A DNA stretch of 33,245 nucleotides from Candidatus Saccharimonadota bacterium (GTDB lineage Bacteria; Patescibacteriota; Saccharimonadia; Saccharimonadales; Saccharimonadaceae): the NCBI GenBank assembly GCA_017431955.1, contig JAFRKC010000006.1, forward strand, positions 1 through 33,245, in the 5' to 3' direction. Under the pieces are notes generated by a model. That model was not told the DNA's origin, made no database searches, and saw only the letters and a program-made list of their open reading frames with translations. Each line of letters opens with the position of its first letter. Within the stretch, counting starts at the first letter, position 1. Shown here in pieces: positions 15,959 through 24,350 of the stretch. Made by a program: the position numbers and the translations under genes.

Positions 15959-18900
15959 ATGAGAAAAATCACTGATTTTATAGTAAATGGAAGATATTTT
16001 TTATTATGCGTCTTTGTTTTTCTTGCAGTTTTATCTTTTATAGCTTCACTTAGTCTTCCCGTAAATTACGATATTTCGAAGTATCTGCCAGACGATTCCG
16101 AAACAAAAGTCGGACTTTCGATCATGGAGCAAGAGTTCGACGAAAATTCCAGCACACTAAATGTGATGTTTAGTAGCTTGCCAGAAAAAGAAAACCAAAA
16201 AATAATCAACGATATTTCTGAAACCGAGAACGTTAGTGAAGTTTTATATATCGACACAACTGAATACGAAGACACTAGATACACCTTATTCCAAGTTTCC
16301 GTCGACGCAGCAAAAGACTCTAAGGAGGCATCTAAAGTTTATCAAACCATTACAAAAAAATACGAAGACTATAAAGTAAAAACTCAGGGTGAAATATCAG
16401 ATTACAATAAGTCACTTCTTCCGATTTGGCTAGTAGTGCTAGCGGTGGCTTGCGCGCTGATAATTCTAGTGATCATGTGCAATTCGTACATCGAACCATT
16501 TATTTTCTTGTTCACTATCTTGATTGGTGTAGCGCTGAACAAAGGTACGAATCTAATTTTTGGTGAAATTTCAAATATTACATCTTCAATTTTCCCAATT
16601 CTGCAAATGGCTCTTTCGATGGATTATTCAATTATGCTAGCGGACCGTTACGACCGGGAAAGGCTCAAGACGAACGACAAAGTTTTGGCCATGAAAAATG
16701 CCCTACACGATTCATTTAAGGCGATTTCTAGTAGCTCTATTACCACGGTAGTTGGACTTTTGGCGTTGATATTTATGCAATTTAAAATTGGTGAAGATCT
16801 TGGCCTAGTTCTGGCTAAGGGCGTGTTCTTCTGCTTGCTTTCGATATTTACGTGTATGCCTGGACTGCTAGTTATTCTTGACACGGCTATTCAGAAAACC
16901 AAGAAGAAAAAACCAAATCTAAAACTATCTTGGCTTGGAAAATTAGAATACAGAATGCGCTTTATTTCGATCCCGATTTTTATATTAGTTATCATCGGCT
17001 GCGTTTTTGCGAAAAATGGACTCGGCTACGATTATACCCTAACAAAAATTAATAGCGTGGGGCAAGTATTTGACCTGGATAATCAAATTGCAGTTATCTA
17101 CAGCAATGAAGATGAAGAAAAAATTGCTAAGTATTGTCGTTCTCTTGATGAGCACGAAAAAATCAAACAAGTATTATGCTATGGTTCTACATTAAACACA
17201 GAACTAAGATATTACGAGCTAAAAGATAAGTTTGCGGATTTTGGTGTTAATGATATCTCCGTGGATGATTCTATACTAAAACTAGTTTACTATCTTTATC
17301 ACGATGGCAACAGTGAAGTTGCAATAAAATTGAGCTCGCTGATTGATTTTATTGAAACCGAGATTTATCCTAACGAAAGCTTCAGCAAAGATATCTCCGA
17401 TGAAACTAAAAATAATTTGACCGAACTTGCGTCTTTTATAAAGCCGGAAAATTACAACAGAAGTTATACGAGCGAAGAGCTAGCCAAAAAGTTTGGTATT
17501 GATAAAAGTTTAGTCGATGATTTATTGATTTATTACAATTCCAAAAATACCAATGTGCGATTAACTCCAGCCCAGTTTATCGAATTTATTAAGAACTATG
17601 TAATGAACAGTTCTTACGCCAGTAATATTGATAGTTCTTCGATTTCGAGTTTAAATTCTATCGAAAAATACACTGATAAAAGCACCGTCACGAAAGCTAT
17701 GTCGTATAGTGAAATGGCGAGTTTTCTCGGCGTGTCTAGCAGTGAGATGAAAGAAGTATATCTTTACTATATTTTGGTAAATAGTTTCAATACAAAACCA
17801 AGTTTGGCTAACTTTATTGCCATACTAAAAAATCCAACTCTACTGAGCGAAAAATATTGTGTAAATAAAAGAAAAATTACGCCAAAAGAATTGATTTCTT
17901 TTATCATGGGCCATAAAGATGACCGCATTATGAAAAACAGAATTGATAACTCAACCATTGATAATCTAAAAACTCTTGATTCCATAATTGATAGTGTTTC
18001 TTCTGGAAAAACTTTTTCGACCCAAGAAATTTCGCAATTCTTTGGTGTTAGTGAAGAAAAAATCAAGCTCCTTTATTCACTTTATGATATTAAATACAAT
18101 CAGAAGAGTGTAACTATAACTCTCAGAAATTTCATTAATCTCATTGTTAATGACATTGCTAAAAATCCGGAATATAAAAATCAGATTAATTCTGATGACC
18201 TAGCAAAATTACAATTTATTCAGAAGATTATTAATAATGAAGCAGCCGGCAAGGCATACACAGCTGATGAATTTTATAATACTTTATCTGATTTTAGTGC
18301 AGATTTAAACCAGAACCAAATCGAATTAGTTTATTTGTATTATGGCAGCGTAAATAATTTTGATGAAGAGCATACTATGACGATAGAAAATTTCGTTTAT
18401 TATTTAAACGATTCGATTTTGCCGGATTCTAGATTTGAAAAATATATTGACGACGACATGAAAAATACGATTGCAGATGCTAGAAGTACCGTCGAGAATG
18501 GCAAGCGTCAACTAATTGGTAGCAAGTACTCAAGATTTGTGTTGAATACACAATACCCAGTGGAAAGCGAAGAGACTTTTACTTTCGTTAAACAAGCGCA
18601 GGCAGATTTAAAGGAAGCTGGTGTAAGTGAATTCTATATTATCGGCAATTCGCCAATGTCTTACGAAATTAGCCAGACTTTTAACGACGAGTTAAACTTT
18701 ATTACTATTTTGACTATCATCTTCATATTCGTAGTAGTGCTTTTGACGTTTAGGTCATTTAGTATTCCGGTGGTGTTGGTTTCATTAATTCAATGCGCGG
18801 TATTTTTGGCGATGGGAATTATGGCATTCCTAGATGGAAGCGTTTATTTCATCGCACTTTTGATTGTTCAAAGTATTTTGATGGGAGCAACAATCGATTA

Positions 18901-19189
18901 TGCGATTCTCTACACGTCCTATTACATAGAACATCGCAAAATCTACAATAAAGAGGATGCCTTAATAAAATCTTACGAAAAATCGCTCGGTGCAATTTTG
19001 ACCTCGGCACTAATCGTCATACTGGTAACTTTAGTAGTAGGATACTTTACTTCCGATGCTGCAGCAAAGATTTGTATTGCTCTTTCTCAAGGTGCATTCT
19101 GCTCGTTGATTTTGGTAGTATTCTTGCTGCCATCACTACTTTCTGCTTTGGATAGATTTGTAACGCATCAAAACAAAAAACATAACTAA
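15959..19189 (+). CDS. MMPL/RND-superfamily exporter with an enlarged, repeat-containing second loop
   Basis: Start chosen at ATG 15959 (MRKITDF), which puts the first membrane helix at residues 13-33; a GTG at 15917 is in frame but lies upstream of the likely -10 (TATATT/TATTAT, about 15928-15935). The 1076-residue protein has the MMPL plan: helix 1, an extracellular loop (34-150), a helix bundle with MALSMDYSIMLADRY and SITTVVGLLAL, a second long loop (about 356-910), and a closing bundle containing MGATIDYAILYTSYY. MMPL proteins export lipids, fatty acids or peptides using the proton gradient. The second loop is far longer than usual. It holds five related helical modules (about residues 434-470, 505-548, 584-625, 689-732 and 769-818), each with an FGV-type turn, a hydrophobic Y-rich helix and an F-rich helix. 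Cargo is unknown. Confidence 0.85.
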   Translation: MRKITDFIVNGRYFLLCVFVFLAVLSFIASLSLPVNYDISKYLPDDSETKVGLSIMEQEFDENSSTLNVMFSSLPEKENQKIINDISETENVSEVLYIDTTEYEDTRYTLFQVSVDAAKDSKEASKVYQTITKKYEDYKVKTQGEISDYNKSLLPIWLVVLAVACALIILVIMCNSYIEPFIFLFTILIGVALNKGTNLIFGEISNITSSIFPILQMALSMDYSIMLADRYDRERLKTNDKVLAMKNALHDSFKAISSSSITTVVGLLALIFMQFKIGEDLGLVLAKGVFFCLLSIFTCMPGLLVILDTAIQKTKKKKPNLKLSWLGKLEYRMRFISIPIFILVIIGCVFAKNGLGYDYTLTKINSVGQVFDLDNQIAVIYSNEDEEKIAKYCRSLDEHEKIKQVLCYGSTLNTELRYYELKDKFADFGVNDISVDDSILKLVYYLYHDGNSEVAIKLSSLIDFIETEIYPNESFSKDISDETKNNLTELASFIKPENYNRSYTSEELAKKFGIDKSLVDDLLIYYNSKNTNVRLTPAQFIEFIKNYVMNSSYASNIDSSSISSLNSIEKYTDKSTVTKAMSYSEMASFLGVSSSEMKEVYLYYILVNSFNTKPSLANFIAILKNPTLLSEKYCVNKRKITPKELISFIMGHKDDRIMKNRIDNSTIDNLKTLDSIIDSVSSGKTFSTQEISQFFGVSEEKIKLLYSLYDIKYNQKSVTITLRNFINLIVNDIAKNPEYKNQINSDDLAKLQFIQKIINNEAAGKAYTADEFYNTLSDFSADLNQNQIELVYLYYGSVNNFDEEHTMTIENFVYYLNDSILPDSRFEKYIDDDMKNTIADARSTVENGKRQLIGSKYSRFVLNTQYPVESEETFTFVKQAQADLKEAGVSEFYIIGNSPMSYEISQTFNDELNFITILTIIFIFVVVLLTFRSFSIPVVLVSLIQCAVFLAMGIMAFLDGSVYFIALLIVQSILMGATIDYAILYTSYYIEHRKIYNKEDALIKSYEKSLGAILTSALIVILVTLVVGYFTSDAAAKICIALSQGAFCSLILVVFLLPSLLSALDRFVTHQNKKHN

Positions 19190-19195
19190 TTTTAG

Positions 19196-19204
19196 TGTTA
19201 TAAT
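19196..19204 (+). promoter_or_regulatory. Extended -10 of the SDR gene
   Basis: TGT-TATAAT, hexamer 19199-19204, 6 nt before the ATG at 19211. A leaderless transcript is expected. Confidence 0.7.
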
Positions 19205-19210
19205 GACTTT

Positions 19211-19966
19211 ATGAAAGCATTAATCACTGGCGCTTCGAGTGGCATGGGCTTGGAGTTTGCAAAAATTTTATCACAAGAAGGTCATGAGACTTTTCTAGTC
19301 GCACTAGACGAAGATGGTCTTAAAAAAGCTCAAGAAATGCTGCCGAATAAAAGTACTACCATGGCTAAAGATCTTAGCAAAGACGCCGATTTAAAATCGG
19401 TTTGCGAATTAATTAAAAAAGAACGAATTGATATTTTAATAAATAATGCTGGTTTTGCTGATTATAACGAGTTTCATAAAGCCGATCTTGATCGTGATCT
19501 TAATATGATTAACGTAAACGTTAGAGCCGTGCATGTTTTAGCAAAATATGCACTCCAGGAAATGGTCAAAAGAGATAAGGGCTTTATTTTAAATGTAGCT
19601 AGCTCGGCAGGGCTGATGCCCGGCGGACCAATGATGGCGACCTATTACGCTACCAAGGCGTATGTTAGGAGTTTATCTGAGTCCATTAACCACGAAATGC
19701 GCATGAAAAACAGAAATGTCGTAGTGTCGGTGTTGTGCCCTGGCCCGGTTGATACCAACTTTAATAAAACTGGCAAAGTGCAGTTTTCTATAAAACAAAT
19801 GACGCCTGATCGCGTAGCAAAATACGCTATTAAACAGATGATGGAAAAAAGAAAAATGTTAATTATCCCTGGAGTTAAAATGAAGTTGGCAAAATTTGCT
19901 ACTAGGTTTTTGTCGGATAAAACCGTGATTAAAATGACTAGGGGGATTCAATCTCGTGGTAAATAA
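19211..19966 (+). CDS. Short-chain dehydrogenase/reductase (SDR)
   Basis: A 251-residue classical SDR. The NAD(P)-binding TGASSGMG is at residues 6-13, NNAG at 78-81, the catalytic serine at 131/132 in VASSAG, and YxxxK at Y145-K149. CPGPVDTNF follows the active site, as usual. These enzymes oxidise or reduce alcohol/carbonyl groups with NAD(P)H; the substrate is not predictable. No signal peptide. It overlaps the YhhN-like gene by 11 nt, so the two are probably co-expressed. A lipid-modifying role would suit that neighbour (inference). Confidence 0.9.
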   Translation: MKALITGASSGMGLEFAKILSQEGHETFLVALDEDGLKKAQEMLPNKSTTMAKDLSKDADLKSVCELIKKERIDILINNAGFADYNEFHKADLDRDLNMINVNVRAVHVLAKYALQEMVKRDKGFILNVASSAGLMPGGPMMATYYATKAYVRSLSESINHEMRMKNRNVVVSVLCPGPVDTNFNKTGKVQFSIKQMTPDRVAKYAIKQMMEKRKMLIIPGVKMKLAKFATRFLSDKTVIKMTRGIQSRGK

Positions 19967-20618
19967 AAGGGTCTTGGAATATCCTCGGGTTTGGCTTTTG
20001 ATTTTTGGCATCTTATATCTTTGTTTTTTGGTTTTGGGTTTATTTTGGCCAAATTCTATTGTCGTGGCGGTTTTAAAGGTGGGTAGCATATTTTTATGTT
20101 TTCTCTTTTCCGTTATTTATAGTCGAAAAGATAAAACGCTAATCGTAGCGATGGCCGCGACCTTTGCTGCGGACGTCATTTTGGCCATTAACAACGTTGC
20201 GGTTTCAGGCGTGGTTGTTTTTTCTTTAGCCCAGACAGCACATTTTGTTAGATTATCGCAAAAACTAGTACGTAATTTGGTCTCTTACGCTGTAATAATT
20301 TTAATAATGATTGGAGTGGCGATTATCCGACAAGCCGACTTGATGCATGTGGTGGGCGGGGTTTACGCCCTGTTGCTTCTTTCTAATTTATTTATGTCTT
20401 TCCGATGGTTCAAGTCATCAAAAAAGTTACCAGCTGGATGCGCCTTTTTTGGATTCTTATTATTTGTACTTTGCGATTCTTGTGTCGCGACCTCTTATTT
20501 ATCTCTGACCGAGATTCTGCCAGGCTTCCTATACGCCATAGCAAATTATTTTGCTTGGGTTTTTTATCTACCAGCACAAATTTTGATTTCCAATAGTCCA
20601 AAACATGTGTTACAATAA
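19956..20618 (+). CDS. YhhN-like (lysoplasmalogenase family) membrane protein
   Basis: A 220-residue protein with about eight hydrophobic helices. The pattern FAADVILAINN followed by FSLAQTAHFVRL resembles the two conserved Asp/His-bearing helices of the YhhN (TMEM86) family, and FVLCDSC near the C-terminus supplies a further conserved acidic helix. Family members hydrolyse the vinyl-ether bond of lysoplasmalogens; that activity is only inferred here. The start GTG at 19956 lies inside the end of the SDR gene, with AGGGGG about 10 nt upstream. Alternative: an unrelated polytopic membrane protein. Confidence 0.6.
   Translation: MVNKRVLEYPRVWLLIFGILYLCFLVLGLFWPNSIVVAVLKVGSIFLCFLFSVIYSRKDKTLIVAMAATFAADVILAINNVAVSGVVVFSLAQTAHFVRLSQKLVRNLVSYAVIILIMIGVAIIRQADLMHVVGGVYALLLLSNLFMSFRWFKSSKKLPAGCAFFGFLLFVLCDSCVATSYLSLTEILPGFLYAIANYFAWVFYLPAQILISNSPKHVLQ
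20608..20616 (+). promoter_or_regulatory. Extended -10 of the P-loop kinase gene
   Basis: TGT-TACAAT (hexamer 20611-20616), overlapping the end of the YhhN-like gene and ending 9 nt before the ATG at 20626. Confidence 0.5.
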
Positions 20619-20625
20619 AAGCATT

Positions 20626-21105
20626 ATGGAAGGTAAGAAAAACAAATCTCGTGCCATTCTCGTTTTTGGCACACCGTGCAGTGGGAAAACTACGTTTTGT
20701 GAAAGTTTTGCAAAGCGTTTTCATGCGCCATTTTATAATCTAGACGATATCATGGCGAAATATGATCTAACAAAAAAACAGGTCCTGGGTTTTGTGGAAG
20801 AAATCGCCAAAACTGGCCAGACACTAGTTTTTGAAGGTTTCCTTAATACCGAAAAAGATCGTGAAAAAATAAATCAAATCTTGAAAGATGCAAATTATGC
20901 TCCGTCGCTAATTTGGATTCAAACAGATTCTAACACCACAAAACAACGTATGAAAATGCGCCTAAAATCTGTCTCTAAAGCAAAAACTGAGTATGGTGCC
21001 CGTATGAAGCTGCTCGAGGCTCCTTCTGACGCAGAACCAGCTATCGTTATATCTGGCCGCCATACTTTTGATACCCAGCTCAAACACGTATTAACTCAGC
21101 TCTAA
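20626..21105 (+). CDS. Small P-loop kinase (AAA_33/nucleotide-kinase-like)
   Basis: Start taken at ATG 20626 (MEGKKNKSRAIL), because the frame upstream of it overlaps the previous gene and the -10. The 159-residue protein has a Walker A loop GTPCSGKTT directly after the first strand, a following LDDI acidic segment, FEGFL as the second strand, and a QRMKMRLKS basic lid-like helix. This is the layout of small adenylate-kinase-like enzymes that phosphorylate nucleosides, sugars or polynucleotides. The substrate cannot be assigned. One base separates its stop from the YgjP-like gene. Confidence 0.7.
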   Translation: MEGKKNKSRAILVFGTPCSGKTTFCESFAKRFHAPFYNLDDIMAKYDLTKKQVLGFVEEIAKTGQTLVFEGFLNTEKDREKINQILKDANYAPSLIWIQTDSNTTKQRMKMRLKSVSKAKTEYGARMKLLEAPSDAEPAIVISGRHTFDTQLKHVLTQL

Positions 21106-21106
21106 A

Positions 21107-21652
21107 ATGATTTTAAAAGATCCTGAATTTGGCGATATTATCGTCAGAAAAAACCCGTTATCTAGTAACGTCAGATTTTCCGTCTCTACGTCGGGTAAAT
21201 TACAGATGTCGGTGCCAAAATATACTAGCAACTTCCTAATTAAAAGATTTTTAAACACAAATCGGGCGCAAATCAAAAAAAGCCTTCCAATTAATGACCC
21301 TAAAACACAGCGTGCCAGAGATGAAAAAAAGAAACTCTTAACTAAACAAGCAAAAAAATACCTTCCCTACCGCCTAGAATTCCTAGCTAAACTTTATGGC
21401 TATAACTTTGATAAATGCCGCTTAACCCATGCTAATACCAGATGGGGTAGTTGTTCATCAAATCGTACTATTTCGCTCAATATTGGCCTAATGCAAGTGC
21501 CAGAAAGACTACGCGACTACGTGATTATCCATGAACTCGCCCATCTTAACCACATGGACCATTCTAAAGAGTTCTGGGAAGAAGTCGCCTCGCACGACCC
21601 ACGGTATAAGGAACATCGAAAAAGATTAAAAATGTTTAGTCCTGGTGTATAA
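21107..21652 (+). CDS. YgjP-like metallopeptidase (DUF45/M48-type)
   Basis: A 181-residue protein with the family signature RWGSC (112-116) and the zinc motif HELAH (H142, E143, H146), followed by a third ligand H152 in DHSKEFW. YgjP/DUF45 proteins have a WLM/M48-like metallopeptidase fold; in some bacteria they sit in restriction-modification loci, but no such genes are present here. It has no signal peptide and should be cytosolic. The gene begins 1 nt after the P-loop kinase stop, so the two form an operon. Length and motifs match complete members. Confidence 0.9.
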   Translation: MILKDPEFGDIIVRKNPLSSNVRFSVSTSGKLQMSVPKYTSNFLIKRFLNTNRAQIKKSLPINDPKTQRARDEKKKLLTKQAKKYLPYRLEFLAKLYGYNFDKCRLTHANTRWGSCSSNRTISLNIGLMQVPERLRDYVIIHELAHLNHMDHSKEFWEEVASHDPRYKEHRKRLKMFSPGV

Positions 21653-21653
21653 T
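21648..21653 (+). promoter_or_regulatory. -10 element of the HATPase-like gene
   Basis: TATAAT overlapping the stop of the YgjP-like gene and ending 6 nt before the ATG at 21660. There is no TGn at the usual offset (TG directly abuts the hexamer). Confidence 0.5.
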
Positions 21654-21659
21654 AAGGTT

Positions 21660-21992
21660 ATGTATAGGCTTTCGTTTGTAATTAGTGAGATTTATAATAA
21701 ATATCTGCCTTTGGCAGAAAAAGCCGGCATTACTTTAAATTTGGATTTCCCCGACACTACGCAAAAGGTTAAGGAGCCTTCAAGAGTAAAAAAGCATCTT
21801 GATACGTCGATAGATTCAGCATTAAAACGCACTATCAAGGGCGAGATTAAGATAGAAGTAAAGAAAAATCATATTATCGTGCGTGACACTGGCACAGTTT
21901 TGAGCAAGCCAATGTGTGAGCTACTGAGTGGCGAGCACGTAAAAGTTAGCTCTAGAGTTGGCTTTGGCACTACCGTTACTATTAGTTTATGA
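21660..21992 (+). CDS. Small HATPase-like protein (degenerate histidine-kinase ATPase fold)
   Basis: Start chosen at ATG 21660; the GTG at 21645 in the same frame would lie upstream of the -10. The 110-residue product ends with an arrangement close to a HATPase_c domain: an N-box-like helix (IDSALKRT), strands GEIKIEVKKNHIIV, a G1-like RDTG, and a G2-like VGFGTTVTIS. The N-box asparagine is absent (DSAL instead of NAL), and the ATP lid is almost gone. It may therefore be a remnant of a sensor kinase or a small non-catalytic regulator. It has no dimerisation domain or receiver partner nearby. Its stop overlaps the stop of the opposite sortase gene. Confidence 0.45.
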   Translation: MYRLSFVISEIYNKYLPLAEKAGITLNLDFPDTTQKVKEPSRVKKHLDTSIDSALKRTIKGEIKIEVKKNHIIVRDTGTVLSKPMCELLSGEHVKVSSRVGFGTTVTISL

Positions 21993-22667
21993 TATACGAT
22001 TAGCAAACAGGACGAAGCGGTGAGTGGCGTCTCCACCACCAAGTGATGCGCCAGCACAAGTCATAAGAGAAAGATCATAATTACCGCCATAAATGGCGTA
22101 GGCGATAGCTAGCATATTCTTCTCTACTTTCGGTTTTTCCATAGTTTCAGTATACATAACCTGATAGACATGCTCTTCGCCGTCTATTTTAGCGACAAAA
22201 GTTGCGCCATTTGTAAGATTTCTGATCGGGCCAAAAACAGTGGAAGTATTATGACCATATAGGAATTTCTTGCCCCAACGATTGACGTGATCAGTAGAGT
22301 CTACAAGAGTGCTATTTACGTCCTCAACCCTAAGAGTACGGCCAGCGATGGCAATATAGGAACTATAAGGTATGCTTTGGGGAGCGGAGTTAACTGCTGC
22401 GCTGCTAATCACTGGTGAAGGGTAAGCCGTCTCATAGGATGCAGCAATGGAGGATTCGTATTTGTTTTCGATCTTTTGGCGAAGGGAAAAATCCTCGCTA
22501 GCTATATCTTTTTGTTCTTCTTGGTCTTCAAGGTGAAAATCACCATTTAAAAAACCTACATTCTGCTCGGCTGAAGAATTATGGAGATTCAAAAAAGAAG
22601 CCAGTATAACAAAGGAAATACATATAAATAGATAAATTGAGTTTAAAAAATAATGCTTTTTACCCAT
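21987..22667 (-). CDS. Sortase (transpeptidase)
   Basis: Start chosen at ATG 22667 (MGKKHYF), which has GGAG 7 nt upstream; an ATG 21 nt earlier in frame precedes that Shine-Dalgarno sequence. The 226-residue protein has an N-terminal signal anchor (about 8-26), an acidic linker and a C-terminal sortase barrel. The catalytic His139 is in YGHNT, Cys204 in LMTCAG and the Arg at about 218 in HRFVLFANR. Sortases cut a C-terminal sorting signal and link the protein to peptidoglycan or to another pilin. The class cannot be fixed by eye. No canonical LPXTG protein occurs in the window; the surface protein at 23049 is a possible but atypical client. Confidence 0.9.
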   Translation of the reverse strand: MGKKHYFLNSIYLFICISFVILASFLNLHNSSAEQNVGFLNGDFHLEDQEEQKDIASEDFSLRQKIENKYESSIAASYETAYPSPVISSAAVNSAPQSIPYSSYIAIAGRTLRVEDVNSTLVDSTDHVNRWGKKFLYGHNTSTVFGPIRNLTNGATFVAKIDGEEHVYQVMYTETMEKPKVEKNMLAIAYAIYGGNYDLSLMTCAGASLGGGDATHRFVLFANRIS

Positions 22668-22709
22668 AAAAAAACTCCACATCGACATTTTATGCCGATA
22701 TTATTCTAT

Positions 22710-22738
22710 GTTATAGCATACTTTTGACTTTTTTGCAA
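22710..22738 (-). promoter_or_regulatory. Promoter of the sortase gene
   Basis: Minus strand: -35 TTGCAA (22738-22733), a 17-bp spacer ending TGC, and -10 TATAAC (22715-22710). It gives a leader of about 36 nt with a Shine-Dalgarno sequence. Confidence 0.7.
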
Positions 22739-22758
22739 TATGTTTATGTTATATAAAA

Positions 22759-22785
22759 CAAAAAGCCCCCTTTGGGGGGCTTCTC
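22759..22785 (-). terminator. Terminator of rpmG
   Basis: On the minus strand AAGCCCCC pairs with GGGGGCTT around a short CAAA loop, followed by TTTTTG. The hairpin starts a few bases after the rpmG stop. Confidence 0.85.
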
Positions 22786-22790
22786 TAAGA

Positions 22791-23000
22791 CTAACGCTTC
22801 TTTTCTTTTACTTCGTTTCTACCGAGGTTTTTCTTGGTTTCAGTAAAAACAACGTGTTTTCTAAGAATTGGGTCGTATTTCTTAAGGGTAAGCTTATCTG
22901 GGGTATTCATAGTGTTTTTCTTAGTGTAGTAAGCACGAATACCAGACTCTTCAGAGACGAGACCAACAAGCTTGCGTTTTGTATTATTCTTTTTTGCCAT
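22791..23000 (-). CDS. rpmG: 50S ribosomal protein L33, cysteine-free form
   Basis: A 69-residue basic protein with the L33 pattern: [39 protein letters not shown]. In zinc-binding L33 the two CxxC pairs flank these segments; here they are absent (YDPILRKH), so this is the C-minus form like that of E. coli. A lysine/arginine tail ([12 protein letters not shown]) extends beyond the usual end of about 55 residues. The gene stands alone between its own consensus promoter and a strong terminator, and has no Shine-Dalgarno sequence. Confidence 0.9.
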   Translation of the reverse strand: MAKKNNTKRKLVGLVSEESGIRAYYTKKNTMNTPDKLTLKKYDPILRKHVVFTETKKNLGRNEVKEKKR

Positions 23001-23009
23001 ATTGTTGTT

Positions 23010-23038
23010 ATTTTATCATAATGACCAAGAAATGTAAA
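23010..23038 (-). promoter_or_regulatory. Promoter of rpmG
   Basis: Minus strand TTTACA (23038-23033), a 17-bp spacer, TAAAAT (23015-23010). It ends 9 nt before the ATG, giving a leader of about 2-3 nt. Confidence 0.75.
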
Positions 23039-23048
23039 CAGTAAAGGG

Positions 23049-24251
23049 TTATCTGATAGAACCAGGCCTAAATCCGTTGTTTACGCGCATAACGTTGAAT
23101 TGTTTGCGTTTGCTACTTGATCTCTTTTTAAGGAATACGATAGTGGTGACTGCACCAGCACCGATAAATGCGCTTGCTACGGCAATGATGATAGGGAGAA
23201 TGTTGAAGCCTTTACCGTTAGAAGTGGCACCAAGTACTTCGCGGTTGCCGTCTTCGCTATTTTGAATAGCAAGGGCTTCTTCTTCGTTTGATGGGCGAGT
23301 AACTCTGATTACGTAATCTTTAATCTCGCCGGTTTCAGCTTTAACCATGATTTTGACGATATTTTCACCAAATTCAATATTATCGTTACCTTCAACTTCG
23401 ACGGTTGCTTTTTCGTCGTTTGGAATAGCGTGGACCATGATGCTAGAAGCGTCTGGTTTGACAGTGATTTTATATTCCGTCACGCCTTCTTCCATCTTGA
23501 TATCATAGCCAGGGATTAAGATGTCGCTTAGAGTGTTGTCGCTAGATTTTTTGTCGCTTTTGGTACTCTTCTTGGAAGAAGCAGCGGTTCTACCGGTTTC
23601 GTCTTTGCGTTTTACATTAATTTTATAGCTACATGTAGCACCGTTAGTGGCGGTAGCGATGATTTCAAAGGTGTTAGTGTAATCGGTTAGATTGAAAGTG
23701 CCGGTACCGGTAACTACTGTACTACTATCAACTGGGATAGCGGCGATGCTGACGCTTGCTACGTCGTGTTCAACCGAGACGGTGTATTCAGTGATGTCTT
23801 TGTTAAAGTTAATAGATACTGGGGAAATTTGTAAAGAGGCCAAAGATGGATCGGAATTTTGCACAGTGATGTTGATGTTTTGAGTTTCGCTAATTTTGAT
23901 GCCCCTGGAGCTGATTGTACCAGTAAATGAAACTGTGGCACTGGTACTACCCTGCGAAATACCTTGAACAGCAAGGGTGACCGTCCTGTTTCTGACGGTG
24001 CAACTACTGATGGTGTCGCAACCGATAAATTTCGCCGTAGCAACAGCATTATTTACTGATGTCACCTTGATGTCGCCGTAGAAGTCAGTAGCATCGATAA
24101 CTATTTGCTCGCTTGCTCCGACGCTTAGGCTAACAAAGTTGGATGACATACCAACCATTGGCTTAATGGCGAAAACATTTCCAAAGGAAAGGAATGCGCT
24201 AAATAATATTGATAATAAAATAGAAAATTGTGCTTTTATTTTGTGTTTCAT
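23049..24251 (-). CDS. Secreted surface protein with two cadherin-like beta-sandwich domains and a C-terminal anchor
   Basis: A 400-residue protein with a signal peptide (residues 1-28, cleavage near VFA-IK) and an N-terminal Ig-like region (about 35-130). Two cadherin-like beta-sandwich domains follow (about 133-215, ASLQISPVSINF...YKINVKR; and about 240-318, DILIPGYDIKM...YVIRVTR), separated by a Ser/Lys-rich linker. The C-terminus has EVLGATSNG, a hydrophobic helix (about 350-374) and a basic tail. That layout is the one expected of a cell-wall sorting signal, but the motif is not LPXTG, so it may simply be membrane-anchored. Two cysteines in the Ig-like region (CDTISSC) could form a disulfide. 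Likely an adhesin or wall-spanning structural protein. The sortase gene is two genes downstream. Confidence 0.75.
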   Translation of the reverse strand: MKHKIKAQFSILLSILFSAFLSFGNVFAIKPMVGMSSNFVSLSVGASEQIVIDATDFYGDIKVTSVNNAVATAKFIGCDTISSCTVRNRTVTLAVQGISQGSTSATVSFTGTISSRGIKISETQNINITVQNSDPSLASLQISPVSINFNKDITEYTVSVEHDVASVSIAAIPVDSSTVVTGTGTFNLTDYTNTFEIIATATNGATCSYKINVKRKDETGRTAASSKKSTKSDKKSSDNTLSDILIPGYDIKMEEGVTEYKITVKPDASSIMVHAIPNDEKATVEVEGNDNIEFGENIVKIMVKAETGEIKDYVIRVTRPSNEEEALAIQNSEDGNREVLGATSNGKGFNILPIIIAVASAFIGAGAVTTIVFLKKRSSSKRKQFNVMRVNNGFRPGSIR

Positions 24252-24278
24252 TTTTGTTTATGACCTTTTACGCTCTCT

Positions 24279-24307
24279 ATAATACTACAGTTTTTTTAAA
24301 AAGTAAA
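24279..24307 (-). promoter_or_regulatory. Promoter of the surface-protein gene
   Basis: Minus strand TTTACT (24307-24302), a 17-bp spacer, TATTAT (24284-24279). The leader is about 20 nt with a weak AAAGG. Confidence 0.65.
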
Positions 24308-24350
24308 TAGTTTTTATGGTTTTTTTGGAAAAAAGTTGACTTTTTTATGC

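Noticed and set aside
15727..15975. 82-codon frame through the tRNA-Trp repeats
   Set aside because: It is just the repeat translated; no Shine-Dalgarno sequence, and it runs into the MMPL gene in another frame.
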